Shown here: one piece after another, positions 1 to 8,563 of the stretch
Numbering within the stretch: position 1 is the first letter of the stretch
How the letters are laid out: every line of letters starts with the position of its first letter
Source: Oleispira antarctica RB-8
GTDB lineage: Bacteria > Pseudomonadota > Gammaproteobacteria > Pseudomonadales > Oceanobacteraceae
Assembly (NCBI GenBank): GCA_000967895.1
Contig: FO203512.1
Coordinates: forward strand, 1,945,350 to 2,009,349
Reading direction: 5' to 3'
Length of the DNA: 64,000 nt
Position numbers and translations under genes: made by a program
The notes under the pieces: generated by a model
The model's input: only the letters and a program-made list of their open reading frames with translations
Databases searched by the model: none
Told to the model about the DNA's origin: nothing

Positions 1-1373
1 TTGCCGCGGCGATTGCGTCAATAATTGGGGTTAAATTGGGCTATAAATGGGAAGTTATCGAAAAAGGCATTATCGATGGTATTTCTAATGCCATGATTGC
101 GGTGCTTATTTTGTTGGTGGTTGGCTCCTTGATCGGCAGTTGGATGTTATCGGGCACCGTACAAAGTTTAATTTATTACGGCCTTATGCTAATCAGTGCC
201 GAATGGTTTTATGCTGCTGCCTGTTTGGTATGCGCGATTGCTGCTATGAGTATTGGTAGCTCGTGGACCGTTGCTGGTACCTTGGGGGTCGCATTTATGG
301 GAATGGCGGCGGCAATGCAGCTTGATCCTGCTATCGCTGCGGGTGCGGTTATTTCAGGCGCGTACTTCGGTGATAAGTTATCACCGCTCTCAGACACTAC
401 GAATTTGGCGTCAGCGGTAACCAATACGCCGTTATTCTTGCACATTCAAAACTTGCTTTGGACCACTATTCCTAGCTTTGTGATCGCATTGATACTTTTT
501 ACTTTTATGGGGGGAGAACCTTCTTTATCGTCTGCACAATCAGTCAGCGAAACAATGGACGGGCTGGACGGTAACTTCGCCATAGGGTTGCACTTGTTAT
601 TGCCGGTGGCTTTTGTATTCGCACTTGCATGGTTGAGGGTGCCTGCTTTGCCGACTATTTTAGCCGGGGCTTTATTGGGTGGTTTGTTTGCGGTTATATT
701 TCAGCCTGATGCGGTGAGCCGATTTGTTATTGTGTCGGGGTTTAGTTCTGATTTGTCGGGTATTGAGCAAAATATACTCGCGGTATGGAAGGTGCTGTTT
801 GATGGCTATCAATCCAATATTGGTAATGACGCTTTGGACAGTTTGTTATCCCGTGGTGGCATGAGCAGTATGCTGAATACCGTTTGGTTGATTTTGTGTG
901 CCATGGCGTTTGGCTCGGTAATGGAGACTGTAGGGTTGTTGCAGCGTATTCTGACCGCGATAATGAGTTCGATTGAATCAACAACCGGTCTTATTATTAC
1001 TACTGTATTTACCTGTATCGGTGCAAATGTGATGACGGCTGATCAGTACATTGCGATTGTATTGCCTGGACGTATGTTCAAGCTTGAATATACGAAGCGT
1101 GGTTTAGCGCCACAAAATTTATCGCGTACGTTGGAAGATTCTGCCACGATGACATCGCCGCTGATTCCTTGGAATACTTGTGGTGCTTATATGGCCGGTA
1201 CTTTGGGTGTGGCGACATTATCTTACTTACCCTACGCGTTCTTTAACTTACTTGGACCGATATTGTGTATCGCTTTTGCAGTCACGCACTTTCGAATTAT
1301 TCCTTTAGAAACTTCTTCGGATGAAGAGTTAGAAGCCGATGTCGAGTTCAACAGAGAAAAATCAGTCAGTTGA
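1..1373 (+). CDS. nhaC: Na+/H+ antiporter, NhaC family (5' partial)
   Basis: Inner-membrane antiporter exchanging Na+ for H+, by family. The frame is open from base 3 with no stop upstream, so the N-terminus lies outside the window; a TTG at 36 is an internal codon rather than the start. About ten or more hydrophobic segments are visible. The conserved core GAYFGDKLSPLSDTTNLA and the later segment around 'EDSATMTSPLIPWNTCGAY' are typical of NhaC. It ends with an acidic cytoplasmic tail. A T-rich hairpin at 1448-1483 follows it and may end its transcript. What is seen is the family signature; ion specificity is inferred. Confidence 0.88.
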   Translation, partial: AAAIASIIGVKLGYKWEVIEKGIIDGISNAMIAVLILLVVGSLIGSWMLSGTVQSLIYYGLMLISAEWFYAAACLVCAIAAMSIGSSWTVAGTLGVAFMGMAAAMQLDPAIAAGAVISGAYFGDKLSPLSDTTNLASAVTNTPLFLHIQNLLWTTIPSFVIALILFTFMGGEPSLSSAQSVSETMDGLDGNFAIGLHLLLPVAFVFALAWLRVPALPTILAGALLGGLFAVIFQPDAVSRFVIVSGFSSDLSGIEQNILAVWKVLFDGYQSNIGNDALDSLLSRGGMSSMLNTVWLILCAMAFGSVMETVGLLQRILTAIMSSIESTTGLIITTVFTCIGANVMTADQYIAIVLPGRMFKLEYTKRGLAPQNLSRTLEDSATMTSPLIPWNTCGAYMAGTLGVATLSYLPYAFFNLLGPILCIAFAVTHFRIIPLETSSDEELEADVEFNREKSVS

Positions 1374-1447
1374 TCACTAGTTAACGGCCAGTTGATTAAA
1401 TAAGGTGAGCTAATGGCTTATTAAGGCGATTGTCTTATGCTTCTGTT

Positions 1448-1483
1448 AAAATCCTCTGCAACTTACATTGCAGGGGATTTTTT
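1448..1483 (+). terminator. Hairpin with T-run, overlapping the next gene's ribosome binding site
   Basis: Arms 1448-1460 and 1469-1481 pair over 13 positions (one G-U) around an 8-nt loop and are followed by a run of T ending at 1483. It looks like an intrinsic terminator for the antiporter gene. The 3' arm contains AGGGG, the only good ribosome binding site for the FKBP gene starting at 1484, so folding would hide it. Confidence 0.6.
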
Positions 1484-1966
1484 ATGTTAATGACTTTTCT
1501 TTATATCGTGATTGGTGCACTACTTGTCTACGCATTAATACGCGCATTTTCCGGGACTAGCGGCACCAGTGTGGCGGGTAATATTGATGCGGGTGTTGAA
1601 TTTTTAGCAGAAAATAAGAATAAAGAGGGTGTGGTGGAAACCGATTCTGGTTTGCAATACTTACAACTACAGGCAGGAACGGGCAGTGATCACCCAGGTG
1701 CAAAAACAAAGGTTCTGGCTCATTACCACGGTACGTTAATCGACGGTACGGTATTCGACAGTTCTGTTGATCGTGGGCAGCCATTAGAGTTTGGTTTGAA
1801 TCAAGTTATTCGTGGTTGGACTGAAGGTTTGCAGTTAATGGTGGTGGGCGAAAAAATGCGTTTATTCATCCCAAGTAAGCTGGCTTATGGTAGTCGTCCT
1901 GCTGGAGCAATACCAGGTGGTTCGGTTTTGATCTTTGATGTTGAATTAATCGCCATTAATTCATAG
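1484..1966 (+). CDS. FKBP-type peptidyl-prolyl cis-trans isomerase, membrane-anchored
   Basis: 160-residue protein with one N-terminal hydrophobic segment (about residues 3-20) and a C-terminal FKBP domain (about 50-158). The FKBP signature is clear: GTLIDGTVFDSS, VIRGWTEGLQLM, and the closing strand VLIFDVELI. The usual YG..G..IP loop reads YGSRPAGAIPGG. It likely isomerises prolyl bonds at the outer face of the inner membrane. The frame is open back to a TTG at 1430, but ATG 1484 is preferred because AGGGG lies 7 bases before it and the protein then begins directly with the membrane segment. A second ATG two codons on (1490) is possible. Confidence 0.87.
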   Translation: MLMTFLYIVIGALLVYALIRAFSGTSGTSVAGNIDAGVEFLAENKNKEGVVETDSGLQYLQLQAGTGSDHPGAKTKVLAHYHGTLIDGTVFDSSVDRGQPLEFGLNQVIRGWTEGLQLMVVGEKMRLFIPSKLAYGSRPAGAIPGGSVLIFDVELIAINS

Positions 1967-2091
1967 ATTCTGACCTTACATTACAAATTAGTCTGGGTTC
2001 CTTCCGATAAGAAGGATAAGTCACTTGAAATTCCCTGTGACACCCTTATTATCAGTACTAGTACTCGAAAATTTAATCAATGGAGCGACAA

Positions 2092-2775
2092 ATGGAACAT
2101 GTAAACACAGGCACCGCGCAAAATGTGACGAGTGCAGAAACTCAAAAGGTATTACGTAATACCTATATGCTACTGAGCATGACACTGGCTTTTAGTGCTT
2201 TAACGGCAGGCATTTCCATGTCTGTTAATTTAGGCGGCGGTGCGGCGATGATTATGTCTTTGGCTGCTCTTGCCATCGTCTGGTTTGTTCTTCCTCGCAC
2301 GGCTAATACAGCAATGGGTCTTCCGGTTGTATTTTTATTTACGGGTCTTCTAGGTGCAGCGCTTGGACCAATGCTTAACCGTTATCTTTCTTTGCCAAAC
2401 GGTTCTGAAATGGTAATGCAGGCATTAGGCGGTACGGCGATTATTTTCTTATCGTTGTCTGCTTATGTATTAACGACTAAAAAAGACTTCTCTTTTATGG
2501 GTGGTTTTTTGTTTGTAGGTTTGATGGTTGTTATTGTGGGTGCTGTTGGCGCCATGATCGCTTCTTACTTCTTTGGCGTTGATATTTCATTGTTTTCTTT
2601 AGTGATCTCAGGCGCTATTGTATTGCTTATGTCGGGTTTCATCTTGTTTGATACTAGCCGTATCATCAACGGTGGTGAGACTAACTACATTATGGCAACG
2701 GTTGGTTTGTACTTGAATATTTACAACTTGTTCACGGCTTTATTGCACATTATTGGCGCGACTAGCGACGATTAA
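2092..2775 (+). CDS. Bax inhibitor-1 / YccA family membrane protein
   Basis: 227-residue protein of about seven transmembrane helices from residue 28 onward, matching the Bax inhibitor-1-like (UPF0005, YccA) family in length and in the C-terminal pattern 'ILFDTSRIINGGETNYI' followed by a helix containing LYLNIYNLF. E. coli YccA interacts with the FtsH protease; the family is also linked to ion leak. ATG 2092 is chosen over ATG 2080 because GGAG at 2082-2085 is spaced correctly for 2092. A strong terminator follows directly. It is monocistronic, with an unusual stretch of T-rich non-coding sequence on its far side. Confidence 0.88.
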   Translation: MEHVNTGTAQNVTSAETQKVLRNTYMLLSMTLAFSALTAGISMSVNLGGGAAMIMSLAALAIVWFVLPRTANTAMGLPVVFLFTGLLGAALGPMLNRYLSLPNGSEMVMQALGGTAIIFLSLSAYVLTTKKDFSFMGGFLFVGLMVVIVGAVGAMIASYFFGVDISLFSLVISGAIVLLMSGFILFDTSRIINGGETNYIMATVGLYLNIYNLFTALLHIIGATSDD

Positions 2776-2785
2776 TGGCTTAAAT

Positions 2786-2812
2786 AAAAAAGAAGGCTTT
2801 GCCTTCTTTTTT
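2786..2812 (+). terminator. Rho-independent terminator after the BI-1-like gene
   Basis: A 12-bp perfect stem (2786-2797 with 2801-2812) around a TTT loop, core GAAGGC/GCCTTC, flanked by A-run and T-run. This is a textbook intrinsic terminator; because of the A-run it may also act on the opposite strand. Confidence 0.9.
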
Positions 2813-2966
2813 ATTGTTCTCTCCCTTTCTTAATCCCTCCTTAATTTCTATTTCTATCTTTCTATCTGCGCTTTTTATTTACGACTTTATTTTTAGTTCA
2901 TTTTTAGATCACTTTCCGCGTTACCCATTTTTATTCTTATTTAATTAATACGAGAGGCTGGTATTT

Positions 2967-2988
2967 TGTCATCAAACCTTTGATGATA
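2967..2988. promoter_or_regulatory. Perfect inverted repeat upstream of the HEPN-like gene
   Basis: TCATCAAA (2969-2976) and TTTGATGA (2979-2986) form an 8-bp perfect inverted repeat with a 2-bp gap, extendable by a G-T and a T-A pair. It lies 30 bp before the start codon at 3016, where an operator or a 5'-UTR hairpin would sit. No regulator is identified. Confidence 0.35.
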
Positions 2989-3015
2989 AGGGCATGAAAT
3001 TATAAGAGCAGTGAT

Positions 3016-3711
3016 ATGAATACTGATACAAATAGACTTTTGCTAGTCGATCAATGCCAAACATTAAAACAAGATTTACGCGCCCGTCGTGATGACTTAA
3101 CTCAGGTGCACAGTACTCGCTTGCACCGTTCTTTAAGTTGGCTCAAGGCAGCGAGTGAACAGCTTCAAACCAATAATATCGATCAAGCGTTTATTAATCT
3201 GTGGATCAGCTTCAGTGCGTGTTTTTATATTGAGGGCGATGAGCCGATAGCGCCTTTTATAGAAAAGCTCATTGCACTCGATGACCAGCAGCGCATTTAT
3301 ACCTGCTTATGGAATGAGTATTCGGGGTCGGTAAAGGCCTTGATTAAAAACCCTTACGTTTTTGCAGAATTTTGGCAAGCGCAGCGCTTAATAGGCGAAG
3401 AGAAAGAGGGCAGTAATAATGCAGGAAATGGAAAGCCCACTTGGCGTATCAGCTTTGATCAATCTTCTGTTGAGGCATTAAATTGTTTGAGCAGAAAAAA
3501 GATTGCGCCATTATTTTCCATCGTATTGGACCGCTTATATGTTTTACGAAATCAGGTCTTGCAAGGTGGGGCAACGTATCAAAGTCAGGTGAATCGTGAG
3601 CAGGTTGAAGATGGTGTTGCGCTGCTATCAAGCATTATGCCGATTATTATCAGTATCATGTTGAATAGCAGCGACGAAGACTGGGGTGATATTGCTTATC
3701 CCGTTATTTGA
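3016..3711 (+). CDS. Apea-like HEPN family protein with altered catalytic motif
   Basis: 231-residue cytoplasmic helical protein. The N-terminal block 'RLHRSLSWLKAASEQL' followed by 'FINLWISFSACF' and the later 'LYVLRNQVLQGGATYQ' (about residues 176-191) match the Apea-like HEPN family as I recall it. HEPN ribonucleases use R-x4-H; here the motif is R-N-Q-V-L-Q, so the His is replaced by Gln (codon CAA) and nuclease activity is doubtful. ATG 3016 has a weak ribosome site (AAGAGCAG). The gene sits alone between a terminator and the convergent argS. The family is an inference from pattern; role unknown. Confidence 0.6.
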   Translation: MNTDTNRLLLVDQCQTLKQDLRARRDDLTQVHSTRLHRSLSWLKAASEQLQTNNIDQAFINLWISFSACFYIEGDEPIAPFIEKLIALDDQQRIYTCLWNEYSGSVKALIKNPYVFAEFWQAQRLIGEEKEGSNNAGNGKPTWRISFDQSSVEALNCLSRKKIAPLFSIVLDRLYVLRNQVLQGGATYQSQVNREQVEDGVALLSSIMPIIISIMLNSSDEDWGDIAYPVI

Positions 3712-3737
3712 TGCATTTGAATAACGCAATAGGGCGC

Positions 3738-5480
3738 TTACATGCGCTCTAAGGTTTCAATGCCCAATAGGTTTAAGCCTTGTTTAATTGTTTTTCCTGC
3801 AAGAGCGGCTAAGCGTAAACGGCTCATTTTTTGCGCTTCGGTTTCTGCGCTAAGAATAGGGCAGTGCTCGTAGAAGCTAGAGAATAATCCCGCCACTTCA
3901 TAAATGTAACTGCACAACGTATGTGGCTGGCCTCGTTGGCTGATGCGCTCTAGAATTTCTGGGAACTGCATTAGTTTGTTCGCTAAATCTTTTTCTTTTT
4001 TCGCATCCAGTTTTACTTCACCTTGAATACTATTCATATCCAAGCCCGCTTTGTCAAAGATGCTGGCAACGCGGGTATACGCGTACATTAAATACGGTGC
4101 GGTATTACCTTCAAAACTTAACATTTGATCGAAGTTGAAAATATAATCGCGGGCGCGATCTTTTGAAAGATCAGCGTATTTCACGGCAGATATACCAACA
4201 GCCTTGCCAATCTTTTCCAGCTCTTGTTCAGGCATGTCTGGGTTTTTGCTGCGTACCAAGGCAATGGCGCGTTCTTCTGCTTCATCTAATAAATCGACCA
4301 GTTTAACGGTGCCGCCGCTGCGCGTTTTGAAGGGCTTGCCATCTTCGCCGTTCATTGTGCCAAATCCTAAGTGTTCTAAGCTAACGTGGTCGCTGGCAAA
4401 ACCTGCTTTGTGAGCAAGGGCAAAAACTTGGTTGAAGTGTAATGCTTGGCGCTGGTCAACAAAATACAATACACGGTCTGCTTTTAACTGCTGTGCACGG
4501 TAGCGAATCGCAGCAAGGTCACTGGTGGCATATAAAAAGCCACCGCCGGATTTTTGTACAATGATAGGCAGTACATCACCTTCTTTGTTTTTGAACTCGT
4601 CTAAGAAAACGCATTGAGCACCATTACTTTCGGTAAGTAAGTTCGCTTTGGTTAATTCATCAACGATGGATTGCAGATCGTTATTGTAGGCACTTTCACC
4701 ACGTACATCGGCAGCGGTTAAACTCACTCCTAGGCGCTTATAAAGTGCTAAGCAATGCTCTAGAGAAATGCTGTTGAATTCGGCCCATAATTTATTGCAA
4801 TATTCATCACCTGATTGCAACGCAACAACTAATTCACGTGCGCGGTTAGCGAACTCTTCAGATTCATCGAAACGGCCTTTTGAAGCGCGATAAAAACCTT
4901 CTAGGTCGGCGAGGTCTAACGCTTCACCATTATTTTGCTGTTCTTCCATGTAAGCCAGCAACATACCAAATTGTGTACCCCAATCGCCTACGTGGTTTTG
5001 GCGAATAACGTTGTGCCCTTGAAATTCTAAGGCACGAACAACGGCGTCACCTATGATGCTTGAACGTAAGTGACCTACGTGCATTTCTTTGGCAAGGTTT
5101 GGCGAGCTGTAATCCACGACGATGGTTTGAGGTGTGTCTGCTCGTTTAATACCAATGTATTTATCACTCAAAGCGTCACTTACTTGCTGTTCTAACCAGC
5201 TATCATTGACGAAGAAGTTAATAAAGCCTGGGCCTGCAATTTGAGTATCACTGATGCGAGGATCTTTTGGCATGGCTGTGATTATTTTATCGGCCAAGTC
5301 GCGGGGATTCATGCCCGCAGGTTTGGCCAACATCATGGCAATATTACAGGCAAAATCGCCGTGGCTTTTGTCTTTAGTGTTTGAAATGTTGATACGCGGG
5401 CTGACATCTTCAGCAAGAACGCCTTGCTGTTTTAGGATATCAATGGTTTGTGATAATAGTGCTTCGACAACCGATTTCAT
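3738..5480 (-). CDS. argS: Arginyl-tRNA synthetase
   Basis: 580 residues, close to E. coli ArgS (577). It charges tRNA-Arg in the cytoplasm. The additional N-terminal Add1 domain covers about residues 1-90. The class I HIGH signature appears as HVGHLRSS, followed by the Rossmann core with '[16 protein letters not shown]'. The KMSKS equivalent is the ArgS form '[11 protein letters not shown]'. The C-terminal helical anticodon-binding domain contains '[15 protein letters not shown]' and ends in [13 protein letters not shown] precedes ATG 5480 at good spacing. It converges with the HEPN-like gene 26 bp away and is divergent from the transglycosylase. Confidence 0.97.
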   Translation of the reverse strand: MKSVVEALLSQTIDILKQQGVLAEDVSPRINISNTKDKSHGDFACNIAMMLAKPAGMNPRDLADKIITAMPKDPRISDTQIAGPGFINFFVNDSWLEQQVSDALSDKYIGIKRADTPQTIVVDYSSPNLAKEMHVGHLRSSIIGDAVVRALEFQGHNVIRQNHVGDWGTQFGMLLAYMEEQQNNGEALDLADLEGFYRASKGRFDESEEFANRARELVVALQSGDEYCNKLWAEFNSISLEHCLALYKRLGVSLTAADVRGESAYNNDLQSIVDELTKANLLTESNGAQCVFLDEFKNKEGDVLPIIVQKSGGGFLYATSDLAAIRYRAQQLKADRVLYFVDQRQALHFNQVFALAHKAGFASDHVSLEHLGFGTMNGEDGKPFKTRSGGTVKLVDLLDEAEERAIALVRSKNPDMPEQELEKIGKAVGISAVKYADLSKDRARDYIFNFDQMLSFEGNTAPYLMYAYTRVASIFDKAGLDMNSIQGEVKLDAKKEKDLANKLMQFPEILERISQRGQPHTLCSYIYEVAGLFSSFYEHCPILSAETEAQKMSRLRLAALAGKTIKQGLNLLGIETLERM

Positions 5481-5662
5481 GCTGCTACCTTTATATTGCT
5501 CATGCGAGCCCGCTGTAAATTTCTGACGGCAGATTTTACGCGATAGTCAAAGGCTTGTCTTGTTTAACGTGCCTTGTTTAATGCGTTCTGTTCAGAGTCC
5601 TCTGTTATGTCTTAATCTTCTAGTATATGATTTTGGAGAAAATGAAATAGGAAGGATAAATC

Positions 5663-6808
5663 GTGATTAAGGATGATTTAAGGCGAGCTTTTTTGACAAA
5701 AGCTTTACGCTTTGGGGGTGTTTTGGCATTGACGCCTATTTTGCCAAAAAGTGTATTGGCCAAAGACGATTTTGCTAAAGATGATTTTGATCGTTATAAG
5801 TCGGGAATGAATGCGGGCTTGTTTAAGGTTAAGGATGAGTTTGCTCAATATAAAAAGGCTTACGCCCAAGCCTATCGAGAGTATCAAAACGAAATAGCCC
5901 AGTTCTGGGTAGAGGTAGAACTGTCAAGTAGAACTTCTTGGGTTGATTATGATTCAACGATGAATATCAAGCGAGTGGTTGATTTTGCTAATAACGAAAT
6001 TCGCATTTCTGTACAGGGGGATAAGCTGCAGGGTTTTTCTCCAAAGGATTCAGAGCGTGAAATTCTAGCGGCATTATCTATGGATATTGGTGCGGCTTAT
6101 AAAGACGATCCCGTGCTGGCAAAAATTGTGGGTGATCAACAGCCCAATAGCCAGCGAAAAATTTTAGGGTTGGATAAAAGTCTCGCGAGTTCTTTGAATA
6201 AAGCAGCGGTATTGAAACGTCAGCAAGGAAAGAAAGGCGAACTGCTAACCATTATTGCTAAACTGCCCGCCAATAGCCTTGCCATAAGAGCTGAAAGCTT
6301 TTTACCCAGCGTTGAAGCGTCAGCGCTAAAATGGCAGGTTCCTGCTGCGCTTATTATGGCTATTATGCATACGGAATCTGCTTTTAACCCATTAGCTCGA
6401 AGCCACATTCCCGCGTTTGGCCTTATGCAAATTGTACCTAAATCAGCAGGGCGAGATGCAAGTCGGTTGGTGTTTGGTGAAGAGCGCTTATTGGTTGGCC
6501 GAGATTTGTATGAGCCTGAAACGAATATCGAAATGGGCGCCGCTTACTTGCATATATTGGATCGCAAATACTTAAAGGGCATTACGGACGATAAGAGCCG
6601 TCAGTTATGCGTGGTAGCGGCTTACAATACAGGTGCAGGCAATGTGGCTTATGCTTTTGCAGGGACTACGTCGGTTAAAAAAGCTTTACCCTTGATTAAC
6701 CGCTTATCTTCCCAGCAAGTTTATGCACATTTACGCAGTCAATTAAAGTATCAAGAGGCTCGTAATTATCTACAAAAAGTGACGAAAGCGTTGCCTTTGT
6801 ATGCTTAA
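5663..6808 (+). CDS. mltC: MltC-type lytic murein transglycosylase with Tat-like signal
   Basis: 381-residue periplasmic enzyme that cleaves the MurNAc-GlcNAc bond of peptidoglycan to 1,6-anhydro ends. The start is GTG 5663 behind GGAAGGA. Domains: signal (1-34), MltC N-terminal domain DUF3393 (about 50-190) and SLT domain (about 215-375). Catalytic Glu lies in 'MHTESAFNPLARS'; AFGLMQIVP and AAYNTGAGNVAYAF are the other SLT motifs. E. coli MltC is a lipoprotein, but this one has no lipobox Cys; its leader carries LRRAFLTK then a hydrophobic stretch ending SVLA, which resembles a twin-arginine signal. Export route is inferred. Confidence 0.83.
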   Translation: MIKDDLRRAFLTKALRFGGVLALTPILPKSVLAKDDFAKDDFDRYKSGMNAGLFKVKDEFAQYKKAYAQAYREYQNEIAQFWVEVELSSRTSWVDYDSTMNIKRVVDFANNEIRISVQGDKLQGFSPKDSEREILAALSMDIGAAYKDDPVLAKIVGDQQPNSQRKILGLDKSLASSLNKAAVLKRQQGKKGELLTIIAKLPANSLAIRAESFLPSVEASALKWQVPAALIMAIMHTESAFNPLARSHIPAFGLMQIVPKSAGRDASRLVFGEERLLVGRDLYEPETNIEMGAAYLHILDRKYLKGITDDKSRQLCVVAAYNTGAGNVAYAFAGTTSVKKALPLINRLSSQQVYAHLRSQLKYQEARNYLQKVTKALPLYA

Positions 6809-6897
6809 TTTAATGGCTTATTTGGTCTCTTTACAGGGGGTGTATGAAAACGGCATACTCCCTATTGTTCACATAAAAAGATGCAGGAGAAGGAATT

Positions 6898-7071
6898 ATG
6901 CAGGCATATTATAATAAGAAAGCGAAGGAATGTGAGGCTGCTGTTGTTCAATTACAACAGCAGATAGAGCGCATGAGCAGTGATGATGCTGCTAGTCTAA
7001 AAGAACAAATGGATAGAGTGCGTCGTGAGATGAAAAACTATAAAGCTGCACTCACCACGGAAAATGCTTAA
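6898..7071 (+). CDS. Small coiled-coil protein (57 aa)
   Basis: A 57-codon ORF from ATG 6898 with a strong ribosome site (AGGAGAAGGA) and TAA at 7069. The product begins MQAYYNKKAKECEAAVVQL and has heptad spacing of hydrophobic residues over residues 12-50 with many charged positions, so a coiled coil is likely. No family recognised. It lies between the transglycosylase and the convergent QueD-like gene, preceded by an imperfect hairpin at about 6835-6863 lacking a T-run. The strong ribosome site and compositional fit argue that it is real. Confidence 0.6.
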   Translation: MQAYYNKKAKECEAAVVQLQQQIERMSSDDAASLKEQMDRVRREMKNYKAALTTENA

Positions 7072-7100
7072 ACCTACATTCTTCATTACAATTCTGAACT

Positions 7101-7946
7101 TTATACTTCGAAAATTGCACCTTTGTTGAGGCCTTCAAAGGCCTTAACGGTGATTGTGCTATCAGGGTTTTCATCATGTAGTATCTGCGCGATGTGGGAA
7201 GCAATGCACTCTACGGTGGTATCACTTGGCATTATGTAACACACCTTTTTTGGCAGGGTGAGTTCAAAATGGCCTTGTGGCGCATCATAGGCAAAATGCA
7301 TCTGAGCTTGCTCATTGTCACTAATACTTATCAGATCTTCTTCGCTGCCGATGTAAATATCGCTCCAGCGTTCAGCCCAGTTGTTTTCTAAATTTCTATC
7401 ACGGGCACCATCACACCAAATTTGAATACGTGAGCGGTGGCCATGCGCGATACGTTGGCAATTACCATCGTGCTTTTTTAAACCATGGCTGTAGTGATAA
7501 TACGCCGCGTTAATTTCTTCCGCTTCAAACGTGAGTTGAATGTGTTCAAGATTGTCTGGGAAGTGATTTGATAGCTGTTTGATCGACCATTTTGCCGCTG
7601 TTTGCTCATTGATCTGTTTTGCGTCGATTAAAGCAACGGCTTCAAGTGGTGCGTCCATGGTTAAGACATTGTCGTTACCAAAGCTCCAGCTTAACGTGAT
7701 ACGGTCTTGATTAATTTCATAGCTAAGGCGTTGCGATTTAGTGGGCACCAATAAACGGTGGTCTAATTCGTCATCTAACCAATTACGCAGAACTTTTTTG
7801 ACGACGCCAAAATCCCAAATCATGCTAGTTTGATCTAGACCACCGTCTAGTAATACAGACGCCAGCCAGGTTTCGCCGACTAAACCGCGTTCGTCATCCA
7901 GGTAACTGAAATCTACATTGGTAAGGTTGTCGACAAATAACTGCAT
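7101..7946 (-). CDS. QueD-like 6-pyruvoyl-tetrahydropterin synthase family protein, two-domain form
   Basis: 281 residues, about twice the length of E. coli QueD (121), consistent with two tandem T-fold domains. The C-terminal half carries family features: a Cys before a zinc-binding HGHRS (about residues 160-168) and a TTVECIASHIAQIL helix resembling the PTVENLA element. The N-terminal half begins MQLFVDNLTNVDFSYLD and ends in a strand-rich region. Family enzymes convert 7,8-dihydroneopterin triphosphate to 6-carboxytetrahydropterin in queuosine synthesis or to related pterins. Whether this long version has that activity is unclear. It is monocistronic here and convergent with the small ORF. 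Confidence 0.75.
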   Translation of the reverse strand: MQLFVDNLTNVDFSYLDDERGLVGETWLASVLLDGGLDQTSMIWDFGVVKKVLRNWLDDELDHRLLVPTKSQRLSYEINQDRITLSWSFGNDNVLTMDAPLEAVALIDAKQINEQTAAKWSIKQLSNHFPDNLEHIQLTFEAEEINAAYYHYSHGLKKHDGNCQRIAHGHRSRIQIWCDGARDRNLENNWAERWSDIYIGSEEDLISISDNEQAQMHFAYDAPQGHFELTLPKKVCYIMPSDTTVECIASHIAQILHDENPDSTITVKAFEGLNKGAIFEV

Positions 7947-8083
7947 GAAAATCTCTTGCTTGGGCTTTAAAAGAGGGCATTCTACCCGAAGTTAACCCCA
8001 CAGCGTAGCACCAGTTACGTTATAATGGCTTTCTTTAGTGTTTTACCTCCCATATACAACTGTTAGAAATAAGTCGAGTGGCT

Positions 8084-8563
8084 ATGAAATACCTCAATTT
8101 GGAAGATTTTGATCGTGCATGGATCTTTCGTCATAAAGATCTGCCATTAAGTGAAGATGTAAAAGCAGCGATTAAACCTTATACCGAAACGGTATCTAAT
8201 CAGTTGTGGAATCAATATATTTCACAACAGTCGGGGCATTCATCCCAGTTTGGTAGCGGCGATTGGCCGAGTCGAGGGAGTGTTTGGTCAGATAAGGGCG
8301 ACTGGCAGCAGGCTTGGGATTCAGAAAGAAACGATTTGCCCAGTATCATATTGGAGCATCTTGATTGGGATGATAATACCAACGTACTGTTCTTTTATGA
8401 TAGCGATCGTGTGATTGAAACCAGTTGGAAGGTGTTTAAGTTAAGCTGGAAGAATTTCTTATTCTTTGATGACGGCCCCATTTTAATGGGAAAAAAACGC
8501 AAGCAGGTTGTGCAGTTTTTACAAAACGGTCACTTTTCAGTCGGTAAGTTGCCAGAAAAATGA
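8084..8563 (+). CDS. DUF2947 family protein
   Basis: 159-residue soluble acidic protein matching the DUF2947 family known from Vibrio and related bacteria. Conserved stretches include 'RAWIFRHKDLPLSED' near the N-terminus, GDWPSRGSVW, LDWDDNTNVLFFY and 'WKNFLFFDDGPILMGKKR'. Function unknown. ATG 8084 is chosen over GTG 8078 because GAG sits immediately upstream at short spacing and homologs begin MxY. The stop overlaps the start of the following transporter by four bases (ATGA), so the two are translationally coupled. Confidence 0.8.
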   Translation: MKYLNLEDFDRAWIFRHKDLPLSEDVKAAIKPYTETVSNQLWNQYISQQSGHSSQFGSGDWPSRGSVWSDKGDWQQAWDSERNDLPSIILEHLDWDDNTNVLFFYDSDRVIETSWKVFKLSWKNFLFFDDGPILMGKKRKQVVQFLQNGHFSVGKLPEK

